Below, piece by piece: positions 12,847-24,529 of a DNA stretch of 64,000 bases. This stretch comes from Lunularia cruciata. Its lineage: Eukaryota; Streptophyta; Marchantiopsida; Lunulariales; Lunulariaceae. The stretch spans positions 13,112,744 to 13,176,743 of the forward strand of contig OX419759.1 in NCBI GenBank assembly GCA_948567375.1, read 5' to 3'. Below the pieces are notes generated by a model. The model worked only from the letters and a program-made list of their open reading frames with translations. It was not told where the DNA came from and ran no database searches. The translations under genes were made by a program, and so were the position numbers. How positions within the stretch are numbered: the first letter of the stretch is position 1; each line of letters opens with the position of its first letter.

Positions 12847-13598
12847 TGTAATACCAATAGATAGATATATGATCTAGAGATGAAATTTGGTTTGGTAACA
12901 TATGAAAGGTGTTATACATGATGGACTAAGTAGATTAGATAGAGGTATTACTAAAAGAGTTCTTTCTACTAATAGGCTAAAAATTAAAACAAGCTTGGAA
13001 ACTTTAGAATCAATAGCTAGGTATATGATCTAGAGATGAAACTTGGGATGGTGACGTTTGGAAGGATACACATGATGGAGAACATAGATCAGATAGAGGT
13101 ATCACCAAAAGAGCACTTCTACTAATAGAGTAGAAGCCAAAATAGGCTTGAAAATTTTAGAGGCAATTTTGGAGGCCTAAATGGATGGATTAGATCTCAA
13201 AAATATGCAAATTCCCACTCAATTGGAAGGAAGGTTAATCTTCCCTCCCCCCTTGGTTTTTCTCACCAAGAGCTTTCCAATAGTACCTCACCCATGTGAT
13301 TTTGAGATTCCTACAAGAAGATTCCATAAAAGATTCCCTCTAATCAAAGCCTATTTGGCCAACCAAAAACTAGGACTGACATGTCACCCATCCAAGCAAG
13401 TAATCTAAGGGTGGAGCTTGCTGACATGTCATCTATCCTTGTACTTAATCATACGGTGGAGCTTCCACGGAGGATATCCTCTTTGGCTATATAATAAAGA
13501 GAAGTTGCTCCTTTGGGGCATTGGAGAATTGAGTGTGAAATCTATGTTTTCTCTCTTGTATCTCTCTTGAAGAGTTCTCTTGTCCTTGGAGTATTACA
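12847..13598 (+). repeat. Solo LTR of family E inserted in the M2 leader
   Basis: It starts TGTAATACC, ends GTATTACA, and aligns with the LTR at 60803-61560 (there on the minus strand). It is flanked by TGCCT on the left and TGCTT on the right, a 5-bp target duplication with one transition. The interrupted M2 leader joins on both sides exactly as in M1. The U3 part contains two tandem copies of a roughly 170-bp unit; a TATA-like TATATAATA lies near 13488. Confidence 0.9.
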
Positions 13599-13780
13599 TG
13601 CTTTGACTTTAGAGCTTTGGGTCTTTGGTGTGTTCTCAATAGTGAGACTGGAGTGATGACCAATCAAACAACCTATGTTTCTCTCTAGTGAGGTAGGAAG
13701 TGATGATGTGCAAATTGTGAGAGTGCATGTTGTGATCACAAGTTATAGGTTGCCCTTTTTCCTAGTGTAGTTGTAATAGT

Positions 13781-15805
13781 TAGAGCTACATTAGTGGGTG
13801 GTGTTAGCACTTAGTAATGTTGGCACTTGTGGAGTACTTGCAGTGGTTACGTTTATGGTTTGCAATTTTTGGTTACTTTGTCATGATGGAGTTCTTTGGG
13901 GATTTTGGAGGAGATAACATTGCAATACATAGTGGATTTACAAAGAGTGTTGCTCAATGTCAACCTATATCTTAGGTCTAAATGAGGGAGGAGATTGACT
14001 CTGAGTTAGAGTTTGACACATGAGTTAATTTAGTGTATTTGCACCATTGTTGTGGGACATGGACAAGATTATGGAGCCTCCAAAGGCTCCAGGTGTTACT
14101 TTGGTACAATGGGTACCATTGAGTTGGATGACTTTATCTAGGAGTTTGATAGTGGATGTGATCTGCAGTAGATGTGGAACCTAACTTTCTTTACACCTTT
14201 CATAGGATGGAAGGAGTTGTTTTAGCACTCAGAGTATCCACTGATGGATGACTATCATGAGTTCAGGAGAGCTCACTTGGAAGAGATTGAGCTACAAAGA
14301 TAGTATTGGTCTCCAATCTATGTCTCCATTACTTTAAGCTTGGTTTCTAAGGGTAGATTGGCAATACCAGTGAGTTCTAGCTCTAATAGCATTGGTGGAT
14401 CTCTTGGAAGTGGTTCTACTACAAGTGGAGGTACCACTATAGGAGGTGGTGCAGTACCGGGGTTTAACTCTATGGTAGAGTTCTTCCAATGTTTGAGGTA
14501 GAACTACCAAAGAGTGTCAACCAACAAGTTGAGAAGCTTACAGGAGTTCCAATGGAAGGTTGGAGAGAGCCTACTCAAGGCATATACTTACATGAGACGG
14601 CTGATAAGTTTTACTTAGGGAGTTACTAAGGCCCAGGCAGTCCAATTTTGGTATGGGATATTGGACAAGGAGTTGCAACATAGAGTCTGTGATATTATGT
14701 TGTTATAGGCTACTTTGCCTACTTTGGCAATGGTCTTCGGTTTGGTTGAGCATATGGAGCTCAACATGGTGGAGGAGAGAGTGGTGACATTTGGATTTGG
14801 TAGAGAGACCTCATCCATAATTGTTACTTCTTCTAGAGTGCAATATAGTGCACTATGCCATGTTGATTTTTGAGGACAAGGTGGACAACCTAGATCCTAT
14901 GGAGCAAATAGAGGGCCTAGAGCAAATAGAGGGTCTAGCTACTCTAGTAGCTAGACCCTTACCTTCATTTTTAGGTCAATAGCCAATGAGTTGTGGTGTT
15001 GCTTGTTGGACTTGTGGTGGGCCTCACCATAGAAGAGAGTGTACTCAAGGCAACAAACTTGATACCTTTAGTGCATCTTAGCCAACATTGAGACAATGTG
15101 ACCATTGCCACAGATTTGGTCACACTAGTGATTGATGCTTTGACCTACACTTAGAGATATGGAGTAGGAGGGTTGCTATGGCAGGTGGTAGAGGAGCTTC
15201 AGGTCATGGAAGACAAGGTGGTGGTAGAGGATCCACACTTGGTAGGGGTGCAATACCCTTCCTTACTTTCAATATAGCCATGGCTACTTAGATTGAGCAA
15301 TTAGAGCAAAGATTGGCTAGCATGGCCATTGCTCAAAGGAGATCAAATTTGGGTGTTGAGGCTTCCACCTCTTATGTAGGTGATAGAAATGCCTTGGACT
15401 TCATGTGTGGAGTAGCACAAGTAGATGCATCTGCTGCAATGATTAGGAGTGTAGTAAGTGCTCCAAAGCCTAGAGGAGCACTAGTAGAGTTAGACACAAA
15501 GAGGAGTGGTAGATAGGTCAGACTTCCCTACTATTTTACACTATTTGAGGCACTACAAACAATATCCATGGCTCCTAGATGTCCTAATGCAAGTATGGTA
15601 GGTGGTGATGGGGTGCATGATAGACTACCTACTAGTCAACCACTTGTTACAACACCGATTGAGTCTAGCTTGATATTGAAGACGGCTCAATTGTTTATGT
15701 TGTTTTCATTATTCTCAACTAGTGACATGTTTATATTGGGAGTTGATCCAACCCTAGTGTTTTGGTTGGCTGCCATGCTTTGTGATAGTAGGGATGATGT
15801 GGTTC
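13781..15805 (+). pseudogene. M2 gag relic with two zinc knuckles
   Basis: Colinear with M1 gag. Recognisable parts are the acidic N-terminal segment ending in a run like SELEFDT (near 14000), the capsid-like region (14100-14330), a Ser/Gly-rich linker (14350-14460), the FQ..GES..AYT helix region (14530-14600) and two knuckles near 15010-15140. At positions where M1 has stops, M2 keeps Trp (14208-14210) and Gln (14841-14843 and 15307-15309), which shows what the M1 frame encoded. M2 has its own stops, mostly TAG at former CAG codons. The end of the segment is split by a solo LTR of family B. Confidence 0.85.
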
Positions 15806-16495
15806 GATAACACCTATTTGTGCATATGTGTGGTATTGTGATATTAGTTTGGTATTATAAGTACTTGAGATATATTATTTATATAGAGATAAATGATTGT
15901 TTTACCTTAGTCATGATTAGCTTAAGTTAGTTATAGCTAAGATAGAGAGGATCTTACTTTAGAGGAAGTAGAAAAGATGAGCACCATTATTTTGGATTTT
16001 AGTGTATTGACTTGGTATTATTCCTAGATGTTTGGCTTTGAAGAAAGAGTTAAGAACTCTTGGACCCACAAGCCTTTTTGTTTTGGATTCTTTTATAGTT
16101 GAAGGGTAACCCATGTGAAGGAATCCTTGACTTAGTAGTTGGGTCATGATAAGACCACATGCTTAGGAGAATATTCCCTTGAGCATGGATATTCATTTAT
16201 CTTTTTGACTTTATTTGACTTTTAGCCTAGTAACTTGAGTTACTCTAGTAATTAGTAACTTTGGTTTGTAACTATTTCACAAGTATATAAACTATGGGTG
16301 AAGAGGTACTCATCATCCTTTCATTTGCAACTATTTCTCTCTCATTGAGTTCTCTAATGAGCAATATCTTGAGTCTTGGAGTGTTAGTCTTGGAGAAGTA
16401 AGATGGAGTTGGGGTTCTTTGCTTTCTTAGTCCATAATGCGCTACCATAATAGCCATCAAAGGTTCACCCTAAGTGAGAGACAAACCAACTCACA
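15806..16495 (+). repeat. Solo LTR of family B inserted in M2
   Basis: It aligns over its length with the LTRs of element B (34334-35024 and 41462-42153) at lower identity, with the terminal TG altered and a ...CTCACA end. The M2 gag-protease linker continues on both sides. TATATAAA lies near 16284. It is an older, independent insertion, at a different site from the B element in M1. Confidence 0.88.
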
Positions 16496-18460
16496 TGTTT
16501 TGCTTCTAGAGTATAATTGATTGATTGTGGAGCTGACTTGGTTGAGAGCATTGGATCTGCTCAACGACCAATGGTTTATGGTAGGCAATAACAACTAGAT
16601 TGGAGGAGTTACCTACTAGACCGGCCTTTGAGCAAGTGCAATTTACACATGAAGTTGTCATGTTGGATAACCATAGGGGGGATTTTTTGTTTGGTGGGAC
16701 CTTTAGGAAGGGTCTACACACCCTAGAGGATTTTACTAGACTCTGGTGCACAACCCTTTATGTTGGGGAAGGCTGAAGTTGTTGGTTTAAAGTTACAAAA
16801 GACCAATGTGGAGAGGTGTCTATTTTAAGTCCAAATATCTCTAGGGGTGGTTCTACATAATATGTCACGTGTGGAGAGCTAGTTTTCTAGATTCAACCTG
16901 GTCATCTGATTGATAGCTTTGTGGTGAGAGCTCAAGCTTTGTGATAGTAGCAAGTCATATGATGTGTTAGTTGGGGGAGCAGTGTTATACCTCATGGGTT
17001 TTAGTATTGATTATTGGGAGGAGATAGCCTCATATAGACTAGGTTGGCAGTTTGGTGAGGACAGATATGTTGCTTACTAGCATGCTTCAATAATGGCAGT
17101 CTTTGCTCACTACAATTTGGGACCATGACGGCATCAATTTCAGCTTTCATTGGTTTTGATACTTGGCTTGGTGATTTATTGTAGGGGAACATCCATGTAG
17201 AGGATATTCTAGTACCAAAGGAGATCACTTGGATTTGGAGTACAAATGGGATCATTTGATCTACCTTGGATGTTCTATTGTGGAGTTCAATGGAGGCATT
17301 GGAGTAGCATGCAAACCAAGTGGTGCAATAGGCTTGGAGTGGAGCCGTTGTATCACTAGGAGACCATTGTGAGGATGAGCTTCTAGAGTTGATTACCTTG
17401 ACACCTTTGGATACCATACTCATTGCTTGGCAAAATCTAGTAGGAGTATGTCTATTGGAGTTATTTGATGGGATTAGCACTAGACTAGCTATGGTACTAT
17501 AGGCAAGTATATAAGTACAAAGGTACTTGTATGTGGAGAGAAATGAGATTACTAGGCTAGTCTCTCTACATCATGTGGCACACTTGGCCTATCCTAAGTT
17601 ATTATCAATGTCAACAATTGAGGGTTACCAAAAGATCCTACCAACAAACATTTCTTTGTTGGGGATGCATGATCTAGAGAGACATCGTCCCATTCATTTG
17701 TTGATTTCTAGATGGCCAATGTCAAGGATATACACATGTTGGCCAAGGTTTAGGTCTTTAAGATCCCTATTCTGGTGTGTTTTGGGAGATGTTATGTATA
17801 CTACAACATCTCTAGGTTCATCAATCCATTTCTCTAGCTTACATTTTGGAGAATGTCACTTTGATAGGTGATTCTTGCACCCAAGTGGTGGCAAGTAAAA
17901 ATCAAGTCCATTTTTAGATGGGACCTAACGTGTTGTTGGATGTAGCCAAAGTGGGATCACGGGCTCATTGTCTTCATCTTTGGTGGAAAAACCTCTTACC
18001 TAGAGAGGTTCTACAATGTGCTTATGATAGGATTCAATGACTAGACCACCTCATTCTTGATCACATCTTGGATTTTGGGCATCAGTCTTAGACGGTGGTA
18101 GTGGCTGATATGTCACCTATGGCAATGGTGAACCTAGTTGGACAGCCTTGAGCCACTTTTCCCACACTTGTGAGTTTCCCAAGCTCCTCCCATGCTTTTT
18201 GAGAAGGAGGTCTTGGACTTGTTTGGGACTCATAGTTATAGTAGTTGGTGGAGCTTAATGCAAAGGAGAGAGAGAGCGGACAATGGGTTTTTGCATCAAT
18301 ATTACTATTTTTCCAGCAATTTCAAAGGCATCCAAGCATCATGTGTTAGGTTAGGCTATGGACCTAAATTGTTTGACCTGGATTGTGTGCCTTGGCTTAG
18401 CAGAGCAAAGTAGGATGCACTTGTGAGCTTTGTGCCTATCAAGATGATCCAGATACATGC
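16496..18460 (+). pseudogene. M2 protease plus C5-cytosine methyltransferase relic
   Basis: The protease motif LLDSGAQ lies near 16733-16752 after a TAG shared with M1. The MTase begins near 17440; its motif I reads LFDGIST (17461-17481), closer to the FDGIATG of DNMT3-type enzymes than the FGG of M1. The frame carries several TAG/TAA stops at former CAG or CGA codons, and a one-base insertion just before the catalytic Pro-Cys (17716-17722, GGCCAATGT against GGCCATGT in M1) puts the active site out of frame. Motifs VI, VIII and X can be followed to about 18420. No activity is possible. Confidence 0.88.
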
Positions 18461-18860
18461 TAGGAGTGATGGACCAAGTGGACATGGTATTCTTAAGACA
18501 TAGCCAATGGCTACTAGGGAGAGTGGTCTACTTGGAGTCCATCCAGGTGAGTGTGGTCTACTTGGATTACACTCTTGGTCTCCTTGGGATGCAACTAGAG
18601 GACATATGGAGCTTGCAGCCAGAGTGGAGGGAGTTTTTCACGCGGAGGTTGGGACCTCTAGTGGTTGGGAGCATGACACTACTGCTTCCAAGGGCCCAAT
18701 GTAGCAATCAGTCAATATGTCTTCTACTCCTACATCAGTTACAGAGGATACTTTAATACTACATCCACTTGGAGTTGTTTGGCTTCTTCTTCCCTTTGGG
18801 TCAATCTCTCCTTCAATTCTCATGTTTCTTGAATGAGAGATACTTCATCACCAATGTCAT
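18461..18860 (+). pseudogene. M2 linker and start of RT, truncated
   Basis: It aligns with the MTase-RT linker of M1 (32540-32113) up to about 18745 and more weakly to about 18860, including a stretch matching the SCFAF region at the start of the M1 RT frame. The TAG at 18703-18705 corresponds to 32221-32223 in M1. The copy ends where the LTR of D begins. Confidence 0.65.
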
Positions 18861-20106
18861 TGAAAAAACAATCTGTATGTTACATAAGTGCTATTTAGTG
18901 TGTTAGGTATACTAGTGGAGAATTATTTAGATTTAGTAAAAATTCTAGTTGCTGGCAATAACTTATGGATTCCAATGGAGAATTTTAGTTATTTTTGGAA
19001 ATTAGAATTTTTACATAAAACAATGTCACCTATAGTAACTTCTGTTTACATCTAGTAAATAATAATTTTTAGGTTGTAACTTCTATAGTTGCCAAAAAAA
19101 TGGGCTGCTATATGTTGTGGGTGGCCGCAACTAGAGAGGTAAAGAGGAAGAGAAAGGAGCCCAATGTAGTACGTTTGGTCAAAAAAAGAAGTTACCATCA
19201 AGTGGGAGAGAGATGCAATAGCAAGGGGAGGAAAATCATAACAAAAAAGGAAATGGAAGGCAGAAAGGCAAAGCAAAACCAGAGAAAATCAAAGCAACAA
19301 GAAAGAAAATCAAAAGCCAAGAAAGGAAACAAAGGTGGAGAGAGGAAATGGAATTAGAGAGGAAAGGAAACAGAGGGTAGAGAGGAAAAAGGAAAACAAA
19401 AAAAAACTCAGGAAATGAAAGTAGGAACGGGAAAGCAATGGAGACAAAGAGGAAAAGCAAAATATAAGCAGCAGGAAAGGAAATCAAAGGACAAGAAAGG
19501 AAACAAAGGTGGAGAGAGGAAAGGAAACAAAAGGCAAAGGGAAAAAGGAAATCAGGAAAAAAAAATTCAAGAAACGAAGGTAGGAGCGGGAAATCAAAGC
19601 AGCATGAAAGGAAACAAAGGGGAGAGAGGAAAGGAAACAAAGGTAGAGAGGAAAAGAAAATCAGGATGAAATCAGGAAATGAATGGATGAATGGGAAAGC
19701 AAAGCAACAGGAAATGAAATGGAAGGCACATAAGCAAAGCAAAATTAGGGGAAATCAAAGCAACATGAACGGAAATCAGAGGATAGGAAAGGATACAAAG
19801 GTGGAGAGAGGAAACAAAATTAGAGAGGAAAGGAAACAGAAGGCAGAGAGGAAAAAGGAAATCAGGAAAAAAGAAGAGGAAACAAAGGCAAAAACTGGAA
19901 AGCGAAGCAATAGGAAACAAAACGGAAGGAAATCAAAGCAGCAAGAAAGCAAATCAGCAATTAGAAAGGGAATCAAAGGGCAGGAAAGGAAAACAAGATA
20001 CAACAAAGGAACAAACAAGTCAAGAAGGAGAAGAGATCAAAAAACAACAACAAGGTAGGAAAAGACAGGAGAGAGATTGAAGAATCAGCAGGGGCCAAGT
20101 AGAGAC
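18861..20106 (+). repeat. 5' LTR of element D
   Basis: It starts near TTGAAAAAACAATCTG and ends CCAAGTAGAGAC. The first 230 bp are AT-rich and align closely with 27286-27560. The rest is the purine-rich block described separately. The next bases (TGTATGAGAGC) start the internal region, as the homologous segment at 49325 does. Confidence 0.82.
19100..20100 (+). repeat. Purine-rich, degenerate tandem array inside the D LTR
   Basis: About 1 kb in which the plus strand is overwhelmingly A and G, built from varying units such as GGAAATCAAAGCAACAAG and AAAGGAAACAAAGG. Open frames on both strands here (to 168 codons) are low-complexity artefacts. The block recurs at 27660-28275 and 46025-46400. Confidence 0.85.
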
Positions 20107-20985
20107 GTGTATGAGAGCTATAGGATGACCAGTGAGATTGCAATTGCAAAAGGTAATAAATAAGTTGGAAGAAACAAGGAGAGCAAATTTTTGGTCTGTT
20201 TGTGTTAGTGTGGAGGATTAGTTGTTGTGGATTATATATTGATTCAAGGAAAGCTCAGGGCAATAGTAAGAGAAATTGTAGGTCAAACAATGTAGTTGTT
20301 GAGAAAGGAGTTGTACTTAGATTGGCAAGGGAGATCACCTTTGTTTCTTTTGTGCCCTTTGATTTGTGAACAATAGGATTTAACAACAATAATGGGTTTT
20401 CTTAGCTGTTTCAATCAATTTGAAGTAGGAATATCAAGGTTTGTGCACATTTTTGAGAGTCATTTTTCAAGCATTAGGGAGTTCAGTATTGTGTTCCTAT
20501 GCAAGGTGCTCAAGGAGCACTCATTTTGTAAAGACTAGAGAATCTTTGTTCTCACAACAATTCTGATTATTCTTGCCAGCAAGGAGAATTAGTTCCAAGC
20601 ATGAGGTTTAGTGGAAATCAAGGAATAATGAATTCTGAGCACAAGCAACTTGGTGCATATTGCATTAGTGAGACCATATGATTGCTGTGACATAAGGCAA
20701 TGTTTGAGTCATTTGGGGAGGAGAATGTGAAGCAATTCCCTTTAGAGGGAGAGAGGTCAGAAGTTGTTCTTTGGAGTTTTCTAGCTTGGAGTCTTTGTGA
20801 GATGTTGAGAGAAGCAGGTGGTAGATTATTGGATTGACTTATGGAAGTGGTGAAAGGAGTTGGATGTGTTGAATGTATATGGAAGATGTGGTGAAGGAAG
20901 ATATCCGTGAAAGTGAAATACTTGACATTGAAGTAAAGGATGTCAGTTGTGTGTGGGAAGGTATTAAATAGAGGTGAATAATCAT
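20107..20985 (+). other. D leader region, no gene
   Basis: No open frame is supported. It aligns with 49322-50210 at a divergence that still allows continuous matching, so the segment belongs to the family and is not unique DNA. Confidence 0.6.
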
Positions 20986-21418
20986 TGTTGCTTAATCTAC
21001 TATTGGCTTTACAGACCTCAATTTAATCAAGGGTTGGAGTGCTAGTTTGATCATTCTTGGAGTTACTAGGGAGAATGAGAATAGATTGAATGTTGGATAA
21101 GGATACATGAAGAAGCAGTTGTTAGAGTTATACAACAATTGTAGGTGCATAAGACATTTTGGAAGGGACTGTCCCAATGCTTTAGTTTGCAATGATTGTG
21201 GTGTATTAGGGTACATAGCTGTTGAATGTTCAACAGAGCCTCTATGTAGTAACTGTAAGAAATTGGAGCACATTGTAGAATTGTTGCAGCCAAGAAGGAA
21301 TAAAGGAAACTTAGCAATATACTTCTTTGTAGAGGTCTGGTATTCATTGATAGTTCACAATTCCAACTATCAGACTTTATGCATGCTAATTATGCCATCA
21401 CAAAATTATGAAGTCTAA
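20986..21418 (+). pseudogene. CNBP/GIS2-like triple zinc-knuckle segment in the D leader
   Basis: The reading from 21107 has three successive knuckle-like units about 19 residues apart: the first degraded (HFGRDC survives), the second C28-X2-C31-X4-Tyr-X4-C41, the third C47-X2-C50-X4-H55. The spacing and wording (HFGRDCPN, VECSTEPLC) resemble plant CNBP/GIS2-type nucleic-acid-binding proteins more than a gag knuckle. A sister copy at 50327-50520 keeps the first unit as CNNCMCIGHFGRD and the third as CNNCKKPEHI. The D gag has its own knuckle downstream, so this is an additional segment. Capture from a host gene is an inference. Confidence 0.55.
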
Positions 21419-21589
21419 GTGCAAGCAGGTAGGTGCTCAGTGTATTCTTGAGACCATACAATCATCAAGACATAGGTGGCAACCATGCTAGGGAATCTTA
21501 AGGCTTGTGCTTAGGCATTAGTAGTAGATTTTGAGTGGAAGAAAACATGGCACCAAAACCCTCATCTATAGTAATGTCAAGAGAGCAAG

Positions 21590-22992
21590 AAATTTCCATG
21601 ATAGTCATGCCAACCATGAGAGCCATGAAGGAGCAAGATGAAGAAAGAGATAGAAGAAGAGCATAATCATATCAAGTTACTAAATATCTACGTGCAATGG
21701 TAGACCATCAAGGTGAATTTGATGATAAGGATGTCATAAGGTATTTGAAGGTCTATTGGAGTGAAATTAAGGTTCATGACCTTGATGAAAAGATTGCAAT
21801 CATAAGGTTTCCTACCTTGGTGGGATTTGAGATCAGAAAGATTGTTGAAAGGTTAGTTGAAGGAGCTACATCATGGGAGGAGTTTTCAAAAATGACAAAG
21901 GAAGAATTTCTACTACAAGATGCAGATTAGGCCACTCAAGCTATGTTCTTGGATTGGGTGATAGGAGCAATGGTTTAGGGCTGAAAGATCTTTTTAGAGA
22001 GTTCAATAAAAGGTTGACTCAGTTGTCTAATTGTGAAGCTAAAGCAATTCTAGTTAAAGAACTCCAACTGTTTTTTGCAAGTTATAGATAGTCATTTGTG
22101 AGATAAGTCAGAGTATGCGCTCAATATACTTCAACCTGAGTGCCTCAAAAATATTGATTTGAAGAAGATTGAAGAGGCTATTCTTTGGGTGAGCCAAAGG
22201 AGTAGATAGAGTTGGATGAGAAAGTAGTATCCAAGGCACCCATTTGGAGTAGTCTTATTGGATCTAGCAAAGAAAAGATGGAATAGCAAGCAAACAAGGT
22301 GGTTAAAGATGGGGTAATGGATGAAATTTCATGGTTCATGGAAGGGCTGAAAATTCTAACTACAAAGGTCAATCAACTACAAGGTGGAAATAGTGCTATG
22401 CAAACAAAATGAAGATAGAAGGCACCTCTATGGATGCATGTGGTGTGACAATAAAAGTCATACCAAAAGAGAATGCCAGGAGTTGTTGGACACATTATGC
22501 AAACAATTGGTGAAGTTTGTTAGAGAGTCGGAGATGAAGAAGATAGCATTTTATGACACCAATGAGCCAATACCATTGAATGGTAATAGAGGAGGCATGA
22601 AGGCCTTGTTTGAAAAGCATATGGGAAAAAGGGAAGTGGGCATAGCTTCTTTTATCTTTGAGCCTAATGTGTATAATTTGGTGAGTGAGAGAAAGATAAG
22701 TAAAGATCTATGTGAAGTGGAAAAGAGAAGATTGGCAGAGAAAATTCAGAGGAAGTCTAAATGGGATGCACTGATTGCTATTACTACTATCAATGTGGAG
22801 GTTGGTGCTACTTGGGACGTGATGATTGAAGACAAGAGAAAGGCTGATCAACAATCTGAAGTTGAAGGTCAATCAAAAGAAAAGCAACAACATGTGGAAC
22901 CTAAAAGGAGGAAAACAAGAAGAAAGGAAGTACAATTTGATGACACTCCAATGAGCATGGATCAAGATTCAAATGATGAAAATAATTTTTGA
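21590..22992 (+). pseudogene. Element D gag relic
   Basis: Translated pieces at 21697-21930 (a charged helical segment containing IIRFPTLVGFEIRK and LVEGATSWEEF) and 22384-22992 form a gag-like protein. The latter has a canonical knuckle, CX2CX4HX4C, at residues 19-32 (CMWCDNKSHTKREC) followed by a highly charged tail with KRRKTRRKEVQFDDTP. Stops near 21928 and 22090-22380 break it. Confidence 0.75.
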
Positions 22993-23399
22993 GTGGACTC
23001 GAATGATGCTGCTAGCAAGAAGTTTGGAGAAAGATCTTCAAGAAAAGGACCAGGTTGGTTATTAAGTTGTGATGTAGAGATGGAACTTGATCCTCAAGAG
23101 ATTGCCAGGAAGTTTTGGAAGTAGAAGGTGAAAGGTTTCCCAAATGATGAGTTTTTTGGGAGCATATAGAAGGATGTACAAGATCTTATCTTATCCAATG
23201 AAAAGAAGAAGTGTTTTTTATAAGGAAGGTCCGCATAATTCCTTGCTGCACAAGGATAGAGGTGACACAGATGAAGAAGTGAGTACCTATGGACTGGAGA
23301 TTGATCAAGAAACTTTAGAATGCAACACCAAGGAAGCATGTATCTATGATACTGCTATTGATGAGGGAGAACCATTCATGCTAGTGTCTGAAGAAGAAT

Positions 23400-23826
23400 A
23401 AGATTATTTTTGGGCAAAAAGTTGTAGTGAATGTGAGATTGAGATACAAGGCATGAGGTATCCAATGAGAGCATTGATCAATTCAAGATCTGAAGTTAAC
23501 CTCATGTTAAAAGGGATCAATGGAAGGTAGATTGTGACATTGACTGGAAGGTAAACTTAATGAACCGTACCAAGAATGCTTTGTGGAGAGCCTGTCCAAA
23601 TATCAAGATAAAGATTGGCAATGTCATAGAGCCAATTAATATGTTTGTTCATGATACCTTACCTTATCCAATCATACTAGGCCAGCCTTTCATCACAAAA
23701 TTTAGAAGAGAAAGCAAGGTCTTGAATGATTGCACTCATGTGGCAAAGGTCAAGAGTCAAAATGGAGCAAGGATAGTTCAATTTCCTATTATTTGCCGAG
23801 CAGTGATAGGAATAGGAGGGAATTGA
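23400..23826 (+). pseudogene. Element D protease relic
   Basis: The motif region reads ALINSRSEVNLM where an active protease would have ALIDSGSE; both the catalytic Asp and the Gly are changed, each by a single transition. The downstream part keeps the typical HDTLPYPIILGQPFI end (23645-23695). The frame has several stops between. Confidence 0.7.
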
Positions 23827-24529
23827 GAGATCCAAAGAAGCTTACTAGAAGGTGGGGTTTCCACTAGGCACCTTGACAAGTGAGGTGGAAGAACAAGGCG
23901 CCGTATGTAAGAATTCCACCACAAAAAATCAGTGAGCAGGATTGTTTAAAAAACATATATTGGGGTTCAAAAGATAAGACTATATGCTTTGTGCATACAT
24001 AAAGTACATCAAGAAGTTTGCAAAAGATGATGAGAAGAAAAGAGAAAAATATGAAAGTAGCAAAGACAATGGAGGAAGGCAAGATTATCATTGGCATATT
24101 GGAAGATCAAGGAGAAGGAAAGTCATTCAAAGAGATGATTACTTTATTGGAGAAGGGAGATTCAATGATTGAGATAAGGAGAGGACTTTATGAGTCACTT
24201 TCTCAACTGGTTCATGAAGCTGATTGTAACACCAAGTACAAGATGGCGGACAAGAAGGTACAACCAGTTGTACCTTACATTGGATGTACAACCATTGGAT
24301 GTGGTAGAGTTGCTATGGAGGACTCAAGAAGAACCAAGGTTGAGGAAGGTAGAAGATATTGGCCATTCTTTTACTAAGGAAACCTTGGCACAACTTACAA
24401 TTGGAGGAGATGGTTTGCTTATGGAAGTTGAATGCCAAGCATTCAAAGTGATGATTGCAAACCATGGGAAAGCTTTTTCTTTCAAGATTGAGGAGATAGG
24501 GTGTGTGAATCCGCAAGAGGTCAACCTAA

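Larger units (their letters stand above)
11743..13780 (+). other. 5' leader of M2, with a 115-bp tandem duplication
   Basis: The leader has no long open frame and aligns with the leader of M1 (44302-45573). Near 12110-12310 a unit of about 115 bp is present twice, each with a run like GGATTTGG..ATCAACYAACT followed by TCAGATTTTGGCTTGAG. A sequence conserved in all three M copies, GGTGGTATCTCCAAG, lies about 45 bases into the leader and could be a displaced primer binding site. It also holds a tRNA-like sequence and a solo LTR, listed separately. Confidence 0.7.
11305..18860 (+). mobile_element. M2: older copy of the MTase-bearing Ty3/gypsy family, 3' truncated
   Basis: M2 is colinear with M1 from the 5' LTR through leader, gag, protease and MTase, and ends within the first part of RT near 18860, where element D starts. 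Two solo LTRs (families E and B) were inserted later at 12847 and 15806. Compared with M1, most CAG codons have become TAG or CAA and most CG sites TG or CA, so M2 is an older, methylation-decayed copy. The RT-to-PHD part and the 3' LTR were not found in the window. Confidence 0.9.

Noticed and set aside
19236-19742. Open frame of 168 codons on the minus strand, Phe/Leu/Ser-rich, membrane-like
   Set aside because: It is the complement of the purine-rich LTR array; low complexity makes open frames by chance on both strands.
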